44,586 bases of DNA from an uncultured Clostridia bacterium. Lineage in GTDB: Bacteria > Bacillota > Clostridia > Christensenellales > Borkfalkiaceae. The DNA is taken from positions 1 to 44,586 of the forward strand of contig CANQBG010000010.1 in assembly GCA_947588985.1 (NCBI GenBank), written 5' to 3'. The translations under genes were made by a program, and so were the position numbers. This document shows positions 8,264-15,471 of this stretch, piece by piece (the stretch's first letter is position 1; each line of letters opens with the position of its first letter). Below the pieces are notes generated by a model, which saw nothing but the letters and a program-made list of their open reading frames with translations, was not told the DNA's origin and did no database searches.

Positions 8264-8635
8264 TCAAGAAATCAAAATTTTCAGAAGAAGGCCCACGGCC
8301 GCCGAGAGCAGACCGCAGACGCCGGCAAGTAGCAACCGGACGGCGAGATCGCGCCGCCGCCGCACATCCTGCCGCCGGAAGGCGAGCCCCTCCTCCCGCA
8401 TGTGCACGACGTACGTCTTTTCTCCCTTGCGCTCGGAGAGGATGAGTTCGAAGTAGCCGTCGAGTTCCAGCGCCTTCAGAATGCGCTCGAGCTTTTCCTC
8501 ATCGAACCCCGCCCGCTCGGGGAGGACGCTTAAAATTTCATAGGGGGAGACCAAAAACCGCTCCTTCCCCTGCGAGAGGGAAAAGACGGCCGCCATCACC
8601 TCGTTTTCGCGGAGCGAGAGCCTTGCGTTAAACAC
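8264..8635 (-). CDS. small protein with winged-helix-like N-terminus and C-terminal membrane helix
   Basis: 123 aa from a GTG start with GAGGTG 7 nt upstream. The first ~85 residues are soluble and helical with a LSLRENEVMAAVFSL start and an ERILKALELDGYFEL segment, the spacing of a small winged-helix fold. Residues ~95-123 form an RRRR stretch followed by one hydrophobic helix ending at the C-terminus, so the soluble part should face the cytoplasm (positive-inside). The start overlaps the stop of the upstream gene, so the two are translationally coupled. The two proteins look like diverged paralogues. I do not recognise the family and give no function. Confidence 0.7.
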   Translation of the reverse strand: MFNARLSLRENEVMAAVFSLSQGKERFLVSPYEILSVLPERAGFDEEKLERILKALELDGYFELILSERKGEKTYVVHMREEGLAFRRQDVRRRRDLAVRLLLAGVCGLLSAAVGLLLKILIS

Positions 8636-8990
8636 GGAGCAGCACCTCGAAAAGAAGGAGGAGCACCGCCCCTAAGCTCCCTCCCGCAAAACTGCCCCAA
8701 AAGGCATACCGGAAGGTCTCGCGGCGGGCGCGCCGTCGCTCCGAATTTTCCGCCTCCGAACGCTCTGCGTAGCTCCTGCCCGCGGGCATGGTACGCACAC
8801 AATACGTCCCGTCCTCCGCATAGCGGAGCTCGATGAAGCGCCGCTCTTCGAGGCAGGAGAGGCTTTTCGCCACGTCCGCTCCCCGGGGCATGGCGCGCCG
8901 CAATTCCTCCTCCTCGAGGATGACGAAGCCGCCGCCCGGGCAGGCGCCGATGATGGCCGCAAGCAGAGCGGCCGAGCTTTCATCCAACAT
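8628..8990 (-). CDS. small membrane-anchored protein, likely paralogue of its downstream neighbour
   Basis: 120 aa. It has the same plan as the next gene: a soluble N-terminal ~85 residues with an EEEELRRAM segment and KSLSCLEERRFIEL, an Arg-rich stretch (SERRRARRETFR), and one C-terminal hydrophobic helix. The ATG at 8990 has only a weak ribosome site (CTCTTGAA). The stop overlaps the GTG of the next gene by 8 bp. The upstream membrane-protein gene ends 54 bp away, so these may form one transcript with it. The family is not recognised. Confidence 0.65.
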   Translation of the reverse strand: MLDESSAALLAAIIGACPGGGFVILEEEELRRAMPRGADVAKSLSCLEERRFIELRYAEDGTYCVRTMPAGRSYAERSEAENSERRRARRETFRYAFWGSFAGGSLGAVLLLLFEVLLRV

Positions 8991-9044
8991 TTCAAGAGGC
9001 AGTATGCGGCATTTCCGCCCGTTTCATGCCCCCTGTGCCCCGCG

Positions 9045-10118
9045 TTATGCCCCTCCGCAGAGCATGAAGAGCCCTCTCGAGACGGGCGACGAAGAGAGCC
9101 ACGTCCCCAGCCCTTGCGTGTATTGCATGACTTGCTCCACCATCCCTTCGATGACCGCCGTTCCGAACTGTTCGGCGTTGAGATTGTGCAGCGCGCTTAA
9201 GATCCCCTCGAAGAGTTCCCCGTCGGTGAGGAAGGCGCAGACGAAGTAGAAGCCGAAGAGGCAGGCCGCCGCAATGGCAAAGGCAAGCACCATGCCGAGG
9301 AGACCGTCCCAGAATCCGAAGAAGCCGCTGCCGCGGATGGCGCGCACGAGCTTCACGAGGAAATACCCGCCGATGCACAGGAGGACGAAGAGTACGGTAA
9401 ACAGGATGAGGAAGCCGAAAACGTAGCCGAGGATGGTGGCTACGCCGCGGTCCATCCCCGAGAAGCTCGCGCCGATCGACGTGCTCATCGCGGAGAACGG
9501 CGGCACGAAGATCGCGAGGAAGAGCGACAGCACCAAGAGGCCGACGGTGAAGATCATCATGAGGAAGATGACGCAGGTGCGGCCGAATCCCACCTGCCAG
9601 CCCGTCCGCAATGAGAAGAAGAGAATGGCGACGAGCACAAGGTCGAGCCCGAACTTGCCGATGAAATTCGTCCAGATCCCCATCTCAAAGAGGGGTGCAA
9701 GCCCCTCGAAGGGCGTGATGACGAAGTAGATGAAGGACAGCGCGAGGACGGAGGGCACCACCGCGATCATCAAGAAGTCCAACACTGCGGTGATGGCGCC
9801 GAGCAGACGGTTGAAGAACCTCCACGCGGGGTGCGCCGGCGTTTTCTTGCCGAGGACGGCCCGACGGATCACCCCGCCGAGCACAAGCGTGCCCACGACC
9901 GCGCCCACGTAGATACAGACGCTCATCGTGATGCGGAATGTGGGCGAGACCTCCGCGGGAAGCCAATCGAGCGTCATGGTGATGCACCACGCAAACAGGA
10001 TCTGCCATGCCGCCCATCCCATCTGCGAGAATTTGCGGAAGATGCCATAGATGACGGCGAAGGCCCCAAGGACGCAGAGCACGACGGTAAGAATGGTCAA
10101 CGGAACCGAAACAAACAT
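9045..10118 (-). CDS. polytopic membrane protein (possibly CvpA-like)
   Basis: 357 aa with about seven or eight hydrophobic segments spread over the whole length. The N-terminal part (ILTVVLCVLGAFAVIYGIFR) and the segment FFGFWDGLLGMVLAFAIAAA near residue 277 recall the first helices and the glycine-rich turn of CvpA / colicin-V-production-type proteins, perhaps in two copies. That assignment is weak. GGAGG lies 6 nt before the ATG. An MSE element ends about 25 bp upstream of the start. glnS lies upstream on the same strand, 93 bp away. No catalytic motif is visible. Confidence 0.65.
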   Translation of the reverse strand: MFVSVPLTILTVVLCVLGAFAVIYGIFRKFSQMGWAAWQILFAWCITMTLDWLPAEVSPTFRITMSVCIYVGAVVGTLVLGGVIRRAVLGKKTPAHPAWRFFNRLLGAITAVLDFLMIAVVPSVLALSFIYFVITPFEGLAPLFEMGIWTNFIGKFGLDLVLVAILFFSLRTGWQVGFGRTCVIFLMMIFTVGLLVLSLFLAIFVPPFSAMSTSIGASFSGMDRGVATILGYVFGFLILFTVLFVLLCIGGYFLVKLVRAIRGSGFFGFWDGLLGMVLAFAIAAACLFGFYFVCAFLTDGELFEGILSALHNLNAEQFGTAVIEGMVEQVMQYTQGLGTWLSSSPVSRGLFMLCGGA

Positions 10119-10129
10119 ACGCTTCCTCC

Positions 10130-10165
10130 ATTTTCAGCGTTATATCTCAGACATGCCCCCCTCGC
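10130..10165 (-). repeat. MSE element copy (diverged)
   Basis: The minus strand reads GAGGGGGGCATGTCTGAG, then GCTGAAAATGG; core at 10149-10155. It sits between glnS and the membrane-protein gene, and its ATG opens only a 4-codon frame. Confidence 0.5.
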
Positions 10166-10211
10166 AATTCGTCCCGTGTCCGAAAAAGGGGCTTGTTCTG
10201 CTTCTGATTTG

Positions 10212-11831
10212 TTACTTGTTGAAGTTATCTTTCAAGGAGACGATCTCAGAGAGGATGAGCTTTCCCCCTTCGCGGAAGGCGCGGAAGTAGCCCGTGCGCA
10301 TGAGCTGGTAGCTCCCCTCGTTTTCCGCGAGATAGGGCTCGGCCTTGGCGGCGAAGATGTGCTCGCTCTCCTTGTTGATGCGCTCGGAGAAGTCCTGCCC
10401 GGCGTAGTCGGCGTCGCGCAGAAGATGATCGTAGCGGCGGAGCACCGCATCGACGCCCGTCTCGGCGTTCACCCAATGGAGCACGCCCTTGGCCTTGATG
10501 CCGCTCGTATCCGCCCCGCTGCGGCTCTCGGGGAAGTAGGTGCACTTCACCTCGACGACTTCCCCCTTCTCGTCCGTGACGGCCTCGTCCGCGCGCACGA
10601 TGTAGGCGCTCTTGAGGCGGGCGTAGCCGCCGAGCTTTAAGCGGTGATACTTGGGGGGAGGATCGAGGGAGAAATCCGAACGCTCGATCCAGAGCGTCTT
10701 GCCGAACTTCACTGTGCGCGTCCCCGCGGCGGGGTCGAGCTGGTTGACTTCGAACGTGGCGTCCTCCTCGCCCTCATAGTTAGTGATGGTGAGTTTCAAG
10801 GGCTCCAGGACGGCCATCGCGCGGGGGGCGTGGGCGTTGAGGTAGTCGCGCACGACGGCCTCGAAGTAGCCGATCTCCACCTCCGATTGGGCCTTGGCGA
10901 CGCCGACGCGGGCGCAGAAGTCCTTCACGGCCTCGGCGGGGATCCCCCGTGCCCGAAGGCCCGCGAGCGTGGGCATGCGCGGATCGTCCCACCCGTGCAC
11001 CGTCCCCTCCTCGACGAGCTTTTTGAGGTAGCGCTTGCTCATGACGAGGTTGGTGACGTTGAGGCGGGCAAACTCTATCTGCCGCGGCTTGGGCGAAAAC
11101 CCGAGGGTGAGGCCCACCCAATCGTAGAGCGGCCTGTGGTCCTCGAATTCGAGGGTGCAGAGGGAATGCGTCACGCCCTGCAGATAGTCGCAGATGGGGT
11201 GCGCGTAGTCGTACATGGGGTAGATACACCACTTGTCGCCCGTCCGGTGATGGGTGGCGCGCAGGATGCGGTAGATGACGGGGTCGCGCAGGTTGATGTT
11301 GGGCGAGGCCATGTCTATCTTGGCGCGGAGGCACTTCTCCCCGTCGGCATACTTGCCCGCCCGCATCTCGCGAAAGAGGCGGAGATTTTCTTCGGGCGTA
11401 CGGCCGCGGTAAGGGCTCTCCGTCCCCGGCTCGGTGAGGGTGCCGCGCGTCTCGCGGATCTCGTCGGCCGAGAGGTCGCACACGAAGGCCTTGCCCATCT
11501 CGATGAGCTTTTCCGCATAGGCATAGATGGTATCGAAGAAGTCGGAGGCGTAGACCTCCCTCTCCCAATGATAGCCGAGCCATTCGATGTCGCGGCGGAT
11601 GGCGTCCACGAATTCCGTCTTTTCCTTGGAGGGATTGGTGTCGTCGAAGAAGAGATTGCACTTGCCGCCGTATTTTAAGGCCGTGCCGAAGTTGACGTAC
11701 ATGCTCTTGGCATGGCCGATGTGGAGGTAGCCGTTGGGCTCGGGGGGAAAGCGGGTCTGAACGGAAGTCACCCGCCCCGCCGCAAGGTCCTCGTCGATGA
11801 ATGCCTGAATGAAATTTTCCGCTTCTGCCAT
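10212..11831 (-). CDS. glnS: Glutaminyl-tRNA synthetase
   Basis: 539 aa, close to the usual class I GlnRS length. It charges tRNA-Gln with glutamine. The HIGH motif lies in PPEPNGYLHIGHAKS (HIGH at 37-40) and the KMSKS equivalent is VMSKRYLKK. The C-terminal beta-barrel anticodon-binding region contains DFSLDPPPKYHRLKLG. GlnRS rather than GluRS is supported by the NGYLHIGHAKS and PICDYLQGVTHSLCTLEF segments. The ATG at 11831 has GGGAG 9 nt upstream; the frame extends further upstream without coding character. A direct GlnRS in a Clostridia-like genome is known in some lineages; others use GatCAB. Confidence 0.95.
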   Translation of the reverse strand: MAEAENFIQAFIDEDLAAGRVTSVQTRFPPEPNGYLHIGHAKSMYVNFGTALKYGGKCNLFFDDTNPSKEKTEFVDAIRRDIEWLGYHWEREVYASDFFDTIYAYAEKLIEMGKAFVCDLSADEIRETRGTLTEPGTESPYRGRTPEENLRLFREMRAGKYADGEKCLRAKIDMASPNINLRDPVIYRILRATHHRTGDKWCIYPMYDYAHPICDYLQGVTHSLCTLEFEDHRPLYDWVGLTLGFSPKPRQIEFARLNVTNLVMSKRYLKKLVEEGTVHGWDDPRMPTLAGLRARGIPAEAVKDFCARVGVAKAQSEVEIGYFEAVVRDYLNAHAPRAMAVLEPLKLTITNYEGEEDATFEVNQLDPAAGTRTVKFGKTLWIERSDFSLDPPPKYHRLKLGGYARLKSAYIVRADEAVTDEKGEVVEVKCTYFPESRSGADTSGIKAKGVLHWVNAETGVDAVLRRYDHLLRDADYAGQDFSERINKESEHIFAAKAEPYLAENEGSYQLMRTGYFRAFREGGKLILSEIVSLKDNFNK

Positions 11832-11918
11832 GATGCGCTTCTCCCGATCGCGGCGATCTTGCCCTCCCTCCCGCCCTGCGGAGGGGACAGTTTCCCGCAA
11901 GATAAAGATATCGCCATT

Positions 11919-11927
11919 ATTATAACA
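11919..11927 (-). promoter_or_regulatory. glnS promoter, extended -10
   Basis: The minus strand reads TGTTATAAT, an extended -10 (TGnTATAAT). No good -35 is visible 17 bp upstream. The leader to the glnS ATG is about 80 nt; no T-box features were recognised. Confidence 0.6.
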
Positions 11928-11976
11928 TATTCTTCGCGAAAATGATAGTTTTTCCGAGGTATTTTTTTGGGAAATG

Positions 11977-11985
11977 TGGTATAAT
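11977..11985 (+). promoter_or_regulatory. PAP2 gene promoter, extended -10, leaderless geometry
   Basis: TGGTATAAT is an extended -10 (TATAAT at 11980-11985). Only 6 nt separate it from the ATG at 11992, so the mRNA would start at or next to the start codon. Confidence 0.6.
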
Positions 11986-11991
11986 CGTGGT

Positions 11992-12894
11992 ATGGAAACA
12001 GCGAACTTACAATTTTTTGAAGAGATCGGCTCCTCCCTGCGCGGAATGGAGGCGACCATTTTGCAATTTTTTGAAGGAATCCGCACTCCCGCGCTGACTT
12101 GGGTATTCGGGATCTTCTCCACGTTGGGCGAAGGCATCGTGGTGGGAGCGATCATTTTGCTCCTCTATTGGCTGATCGGGGGGAGGGTAGGAGAGCAGCT
12201 GCTCGTCACCGCCGCCTCCTCCGCCGCCTTCAACGCCATGCTGAAGGAGGCCGTCCACCGCCCCCGGCCCTTTGTTGCGGGCGTCGTGGAGCGGCTCGAC
12301 GTGGATACCCCCCTCTTCTCCACCCGCGACCTCGGGGACTACCTCTCCTTCCCGAGCGGGCACGCGCAGGCGACGGCTTCGGGCGTCTTTGCGGGCGCGA
12401 TGTGCAAAAGGCGGGCGTGGGGCTGGCTGCTCGCGATCCTCTTTTTGGCGCTCGTCTGCGTCTCCCGCCTCTATTTCGGCGTGCATTACCCCACCGACGT
12501 TCTCACAGGGGCCGTCCTCGGCCTCGTCGTCGCCCTGTTCTGGCACCTCATCTACAGGGACCTCTACGACTACCGCTACTACTTCCTCGGGGCATTTGCG
12601 CTCGTCTGCCTCTTCATGCTCCCCTTTGCGCCCACTTCGGACTTCGTCCACATGACGGCACTCACGGCGGGCGCGGCCTTCTTCTTGCCGCTCACGAGCT
12701 TTTTGAAGGCACCCATGCCCAAGGGATGGCGTCGCCTTTTGCGTCTGCCCGTCGGGCTTCTCTTGGTCGGGGCGATGTTCGCGGCCACGTATTTTCTCCC
12801 CGAAGGTGCGGGATACTCTCTTTTGAAATGGTTCCTGCTCGTCGGCGCCGGCACCTTCCTCGCGAGCGTACTTTTCAAGGCTCTGAAGATCTGA
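11992..12894 (+). CDS. PAP2-superfamily membrane phosphatase
   Basis: 300 aa, multi-pass membrane protein. The three acid-phosphatase motifs are present: KEAVHRPRP, SFPSGH and SRLYFGVHYPTD, so a lipid-phosphate or polyprenyl-diphosphate phosphatase with an extracytoplasmic active site is likely. A second half with four to five more helices has no known motif. The N-terminus holds an internal duplication: ANLQFFEEI at residues 4-12 and ATILQFFEGI 18 residues later (54 bp apart). Family members usually start like the second copy, so the true start could be 12046. The ATG at 11992 has no ribosome site and lies 6 nt after a -10 box. It is divergent from glnS. Confidence 0.85.
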   Translation: METANLQFFEEIGSSLRGMEATILQFFEGIRTPALTWVFGIFSTLGEGIVVGAIILLLYWLIGGRVGEQLLVTAASSAAFNAMLKEAVHRPRPFVAGVVERLDVDTPLFSTRDLGDYLSFPSGHAQATASGVFAGAMCKRRAWGWLLAILFLALVCVSRLYFGVHYPTDVLTGAVLGLVVALFWHLIYRDLYDYRYYFLGAFALVCLFMLPFAPTSDFVHMTALTAGAAFFLPLTSFLKAPMPKGWRRLLRLPVGLLLVGAMFAATYFLPEGAGYSLLKWFLLVGAGTFLASVLFKALKI

Positions 12895-12896
12895 GG

Positions 12897-13090
12897 GGGC
12901 AAGATTCACTCGGGCTACGCCCTCGGAATGAGGGTAAGCGGTCATCCTGAGGCGAAACGGCTATACGAAGTCCGCAAAGGATAATCCTCGAAGGATCCCG
13001 AAGTACGAAGTCCGATTCCATCATCGGCCAAGGGGATTCTTACTTCGCCTACGACGCAAGATTCACTCGGGCTACGCCCTCGGAACGAGA
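12897..13090. repeat. intergenic repeat block upstream of the D-lactate-type dehydrogenase
   Basis: Two copies of AAGATTCACTCGGGCTACGC (12900 and 13060) flank a segment with GTCATCCTGAGGC, AATCCTCGAAGGATCCCGAA and TACGAAGTCCGATTCC. The outer copies are relatives of the 51-bp array before uvrA; the inner part is related to the repeat at 5970-6010 on the other strand. No gene is seen here. Confidence 0.85.
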
Positions 13091-13091
13091 G

Positions 13092-13141
13092 CGAAAAGAG
13101 CAAAAACGGGCATACCATGTCCGAACAGGAGGCTTCGAAAA
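13092..13141 (+). repeat. MSE element copy supplying the ldhA ribosome site
   Basis: The sequence AAAACGGGCATACCATGTCC (core 13116-13122) is followed by GAACAGGAGGCTTCGAAAATG. The AGGAGG inside the element is the Shine-Dalgarno of the downstream gene, and the element ATG is in frame with it. The 22 bp before and including the core are identical to the copy at 16455. Confidence 0.85.
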
Positions 13142-14175
13142 TGAAAAGAATCGCGTTTTTTGACACCAAGGATTATGATCTCCCCGCGTTTGAGGCCCGC
13201 GCCAAGGAGGCCGGGATCTCCTTCAAATTCTTCGATACCCGCCTCGGGGAGGACACCGCAGGCCTTGCAAACGGCTTCGACGGCGTGTGCGTGTTCGTCA
13301 ACGACGACCTCAGCGCGCCCGTCATCGAAAAGCTCTATAAGGGGGGCGTGCGCGTCATCGCGCTCCGCTGTGCGGGGTATAACAACGTCGATCTCAAGGC
13401 CTGTTTCGGGAAGATCCACGTCGTGCGGGTGCCCGCGTATTCCCCCTATGCCGTCGCGGAGCACACCATGGCGCTGCTGCTCACCTCCATCCGCCGCATC
13501 CACAAGGCCTACAACCGCACGCGCGAATTCAACTTCTCCCTCTCGGGGCTCACGGGCTTCGACCTCCACGGAAAGACGGTGGGCGTCGTGGGGACGGGCA
13601 AGATCGGGCGCATCTTCATCGACATCTGCCGCGGCTTCGGCATGCGCGTCGTCGCCTACGACAAGTACCCCGCGGAGGGCAGCGGCATCGACTACGTCTC
13701 CCTCGACGAGCTCTTTGCCGCGAGCGACGTCATCTCCCTCCACTGCCCCCTCTCGGAGGAGACCTACCACCTCATCGACGAGGCGGCCATCGAAAAATGC
13801 AAGAAGGGCGTCGTCATTCTGAACACCTCGCGCGGGGCGCTCATCGACGCGGAGGCCCTGCTCGGCGGGATCAAGCGGCGCGTCATCGGCGCGGCCTGTC
13901 TCGACGTCTATGAGGAGGAATCGGACATCTTCTTCCGCGACTTCTCGGGGCACATCGTTGAGGACGACACCCTCGCGCGGCTCATCTCCATGCCAAACGT
14001 CATCGTGACCTCCCACCAGGCCTTCCTCACGGAGGAAGCGCTCGCGGCCATCGCGGAGACGACAATGAAGAACCTCACCGACTTCTTCTCGGGCGGCCGC
14101 CTCGAAAACGAGCTGTGCTACAACTGCGGCAAGGTGGAGGAGTGCCGCAGGGGCCGCTCCCCCCGCTGCTTTTAA
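13141..14175 (+). CDS. ldhA: D-lactate dehydrogenase / D-2-hydroxyacid dehydrogenase
   Basis: 344 aa, NAD-dependent, cytosolic; reduces pyruvate (or a related 2-oxo acid) to the D-2-hydroxy acid. The NAD-binding motif is GVVGTGKIG near residue 148. Catalytic residues fall in LNTSRGAL (Arg), CLDVYEEE (Glu) and VTSHQAF (His). The sequence follows the LdhA pattern closely (start RIAFFDTKDYD, end ENELCY), so D-lactate is the likeliest product. The ATG at 13141 has AGGAGG 8 nt upstream. An in-frame ATG at 13117 would add MSEQEASK from the dispersed element. The protein carries an extra C-terminal tail with three Cys (NCGKVEEC...RCF). Confidence 0.9.
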   Translation: MKRIAFFDTKDYDLPAFEARAKEAGISFKFFDTRLGEDTAGLANGFDGVCVFVNDDLSAPVIEKLYKGGVRVIALRCAGYNNVDLKACFGKIHVVRVPAYSPYAVAEHTMALLLTSIRRIHKAYNRTREFNFSLSGLTGFDLHGKTVGVVGTGKIGRIFIDICRGFGMRVVAYDKYPAEGSGIDYVSLDELFAASDVISLHCPLSEETYHLIDEAAIEKCKKGVVILNTSRGALIDAEALLGGIKRRVIGAACLDVYEEESDIFFRDFSGHIVEDDTLARLISMPNVIVTSHQAFLTEEALAAIAETTMKNLTDFFSGGRLENELCYNCGKVEECRRGRSPRCF

Positions 14176-14221
14176 GCGCGATGAGGCGCTCCGCCGCACA
14201 AGAAAAACAGAAAACGAAAAA

Positions 14222-14251
14222 GGGTAGAGACTGTTCTCTACCCTGCATTTT
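14222..14251 (+). terminator. terminator after ldhA
   Basis: A 9-bp stem GGGTAGAGA / TCTCTACCC with a 4-nt loop is followed by TGCATTTTTAT, 46 bp after the ldhA stop. Confidence 0.8.
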
Positions 14252-14274
14252 TATGCTTGCGCTACGGCGCCGCT

Positions 14275-14823
14275 TCACCCGAGGAGCGCCTTCGCCTCTT
14301 CGAGGGAGACGGCTTTGGCCCCATACATGTCCGCCATATACCCCATCGCGCCGCGCTTCAAGTCCTCCGTGAACGCCTCCACGAGGGGCTCGACGAGCGC
14401 AATGCCGTAGCCATAGAAATAGGCGTCCGCCGCCGTATGCTGGACGCAGATATGCGCCTGAATGCCGAAGATCATGAGGTCCGTCACCCCGAGCTCATCG
14501 AGAAGCAGCTTGAGTTCGGTGTGGAAGAAGGCGGAGTAGCGGCGCTTGAACACGGTGTAGTCCCCCTCCTTGGGGCCGAGGGCGGGCGTCACCTTGGCGC
14601 CTTCGCTCCCCGCCATGGCATGTTCGCCCCACAGGGCGAGTTCATGATCGACGCCCTTCCGGTGCGCGTCGCAACAGAAGATGACGGGCGCGCCGTGCGC
14701 CCTTGCGTCGTCGAGAAATTGCGCGGCTGCGGGGACCGTCCCGGCGGCGCGTTCGCATTTGAGCGCCCCCGAAATGAAGTCCTCGAGCATATCGATCACC
14801 AGCACGGCATAAGTTTTTTTCAT
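14275..14823 (-). CDS. isochorismatase-family cysteine hydrolase (nicotinamidase-like)
   Basis: 182 aa. The first strand carries VLVIDMLEDF with the catalytic Asp; the conserved Lys is probably in FKRRYSAF; the nucleophilic Cys lies in IQAHICVQHTAADA near residue 128. This Asp-Lys-Cys arrangement is that of isochorismatase-like hydrolases, including nicotinamidase PncA. The exact substrate cannot be read. GAGGCGG lies 5 nt before the ATG. It is convergent with ldhA, with a terminator between. The family also contains N-carbamoylsarcosine amidases and uncharacterised members. Confidence 0.85.
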   Translation of the reverse strand: MKKTYAVLVIDMLEDFISGALKCERAAGTVPAAAQFLDDARAHGAPVIFCCDAHRKGVDHELALWGEHAMAGSEGAKVTPALGPKEGDYTVFKRRYSAFFHTELKLLLDELGVTDLMIFGIQAHICVQHTAADAYFYGYGIALVEPLVEAFTEDLKRGAMGYMADMYGAKAVSLEEAKALLG

Positions 14824-14916
14824 GGTCCGCCTCGCACGTTTTTTTCTATTGTACGCCATTTCCGCGCGTTTGTCAAGGGAATGGGCCACGGCGAAAGGGA
14901 AAGGAGCAAAAGAAAA

Positions 14917-14937
14917 CGAGCAACGATCGGTTGCTCG
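14917..14937 (-). terminator. terminator after the Pro/Tyr-rich zinc-ribbon gene
   Basis: A 7-bp stem GAGCAAC / GTTGCTC with a 5-nt loop is followed on the minus strand by GTTTTCTTTTG. Confidence 0.75.
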
Positions 14938-14956
14938 CAACATTTCAAGCGGGATA

Positions 14957-15400
14957 TCACCGTCTCGGCCGTCCGTGGGGCGCGGGACGCGCCTCGTTGC
15001 GCACGGGGTCGCCCTGCGGCATGCGGGGCTGCGGCGGATAGGGCGGCATGGGAGCCGGGCCGTAGGGGTAGCCGTACCCTCCGTAGGCGGGGTACTGCCC
15101 ATAGGGCATCGCGGGGCGGCCATAGACGGGATACTGCCCGTAGCCAAACCCGGGCTGCCCGTATTGCGGATAGGCGGGGTATACGCCGTAGGGCGCGGGG
15201 CCGTAGGGCGGCATGGGCATGCCCGGCATCATCTGCGGCATCATGCCCGGCTGCATCCCCTGCACTTCCTGCGAGGCGCGCTCCCGCTCCGCCTTTTGCG
15301 CGGCGGTCAGCCGATCCTTTTCCCGGATGGGTTCGCCGCAGTTGGGGCAATAGGTACAGCCCTTCCGAAGATGTTTTCCGCAAAAACGACATTTCGCCAT
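14957..15400 (-). CDS. zinc-ribbon protein with Pro/Gly/Tyr-rich tail
   Basis: 147 aa. An N-terminal zinc ribbon (CRFCGKHLRKGCTYCPNCG, residues 4-22) is followed by a charged helix (about 27-45) and then ~95 residues of disordered repeats rich in Pro, Tyr, Met and Gly (for example YGQYPVYGRPAMPYGQYPAY). The tail has no fixed fold and could phase-separate or bind other proteins, which is inference. The ATG lies 5-6 nt after GGGAGG. It follows another zinc-ribbon gene by 71 bp with a stem-loop between. No function is known to me. Confidence 0.75.
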   Translation of the reverse strand: MAKCRFCGKHLRKGCTYCPNCGEPIREKDRLTAAQKAERERASQEVQGMQPGMMPQMMPGMPMPPYGPAPYGVYPAYPQYGQPGFGYGQYPVYGRPAMPYGQYPAYGGYGYPYGPAPMPPYPPQPRMPQGDPVRNEARPAPHGRPRR

Positions 15401-15426
15401 ATATTATTTCCTCCCAAAGAGATCAT

Positions 15427-15448
15427 GAGGGGCACTCCGAAGAGTGCC
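15427..15448 (-). other. intercistronic stem-loop between two zinc-ribbon genes
   Basis: The stem GGGGCACTC / GAGTGCCCC (9 bp, 4-nt loop) has no T-run after it on the minus strand. It may be an mRNA-processing or attenuation hairpin rather than a terminator. Confidence 0.6.
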
Positions 15449-15471
15449 CCGTTTGCGCTGTGATGCCTCGA

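Noticed and set aside
11832-12155. 108-residue N-terminal extension of GlnRS
   Set aside because: It runs antisense through the PAP2 gene start and the shared promoter region; the ATG at 11831 has a ribosome site and the family start.
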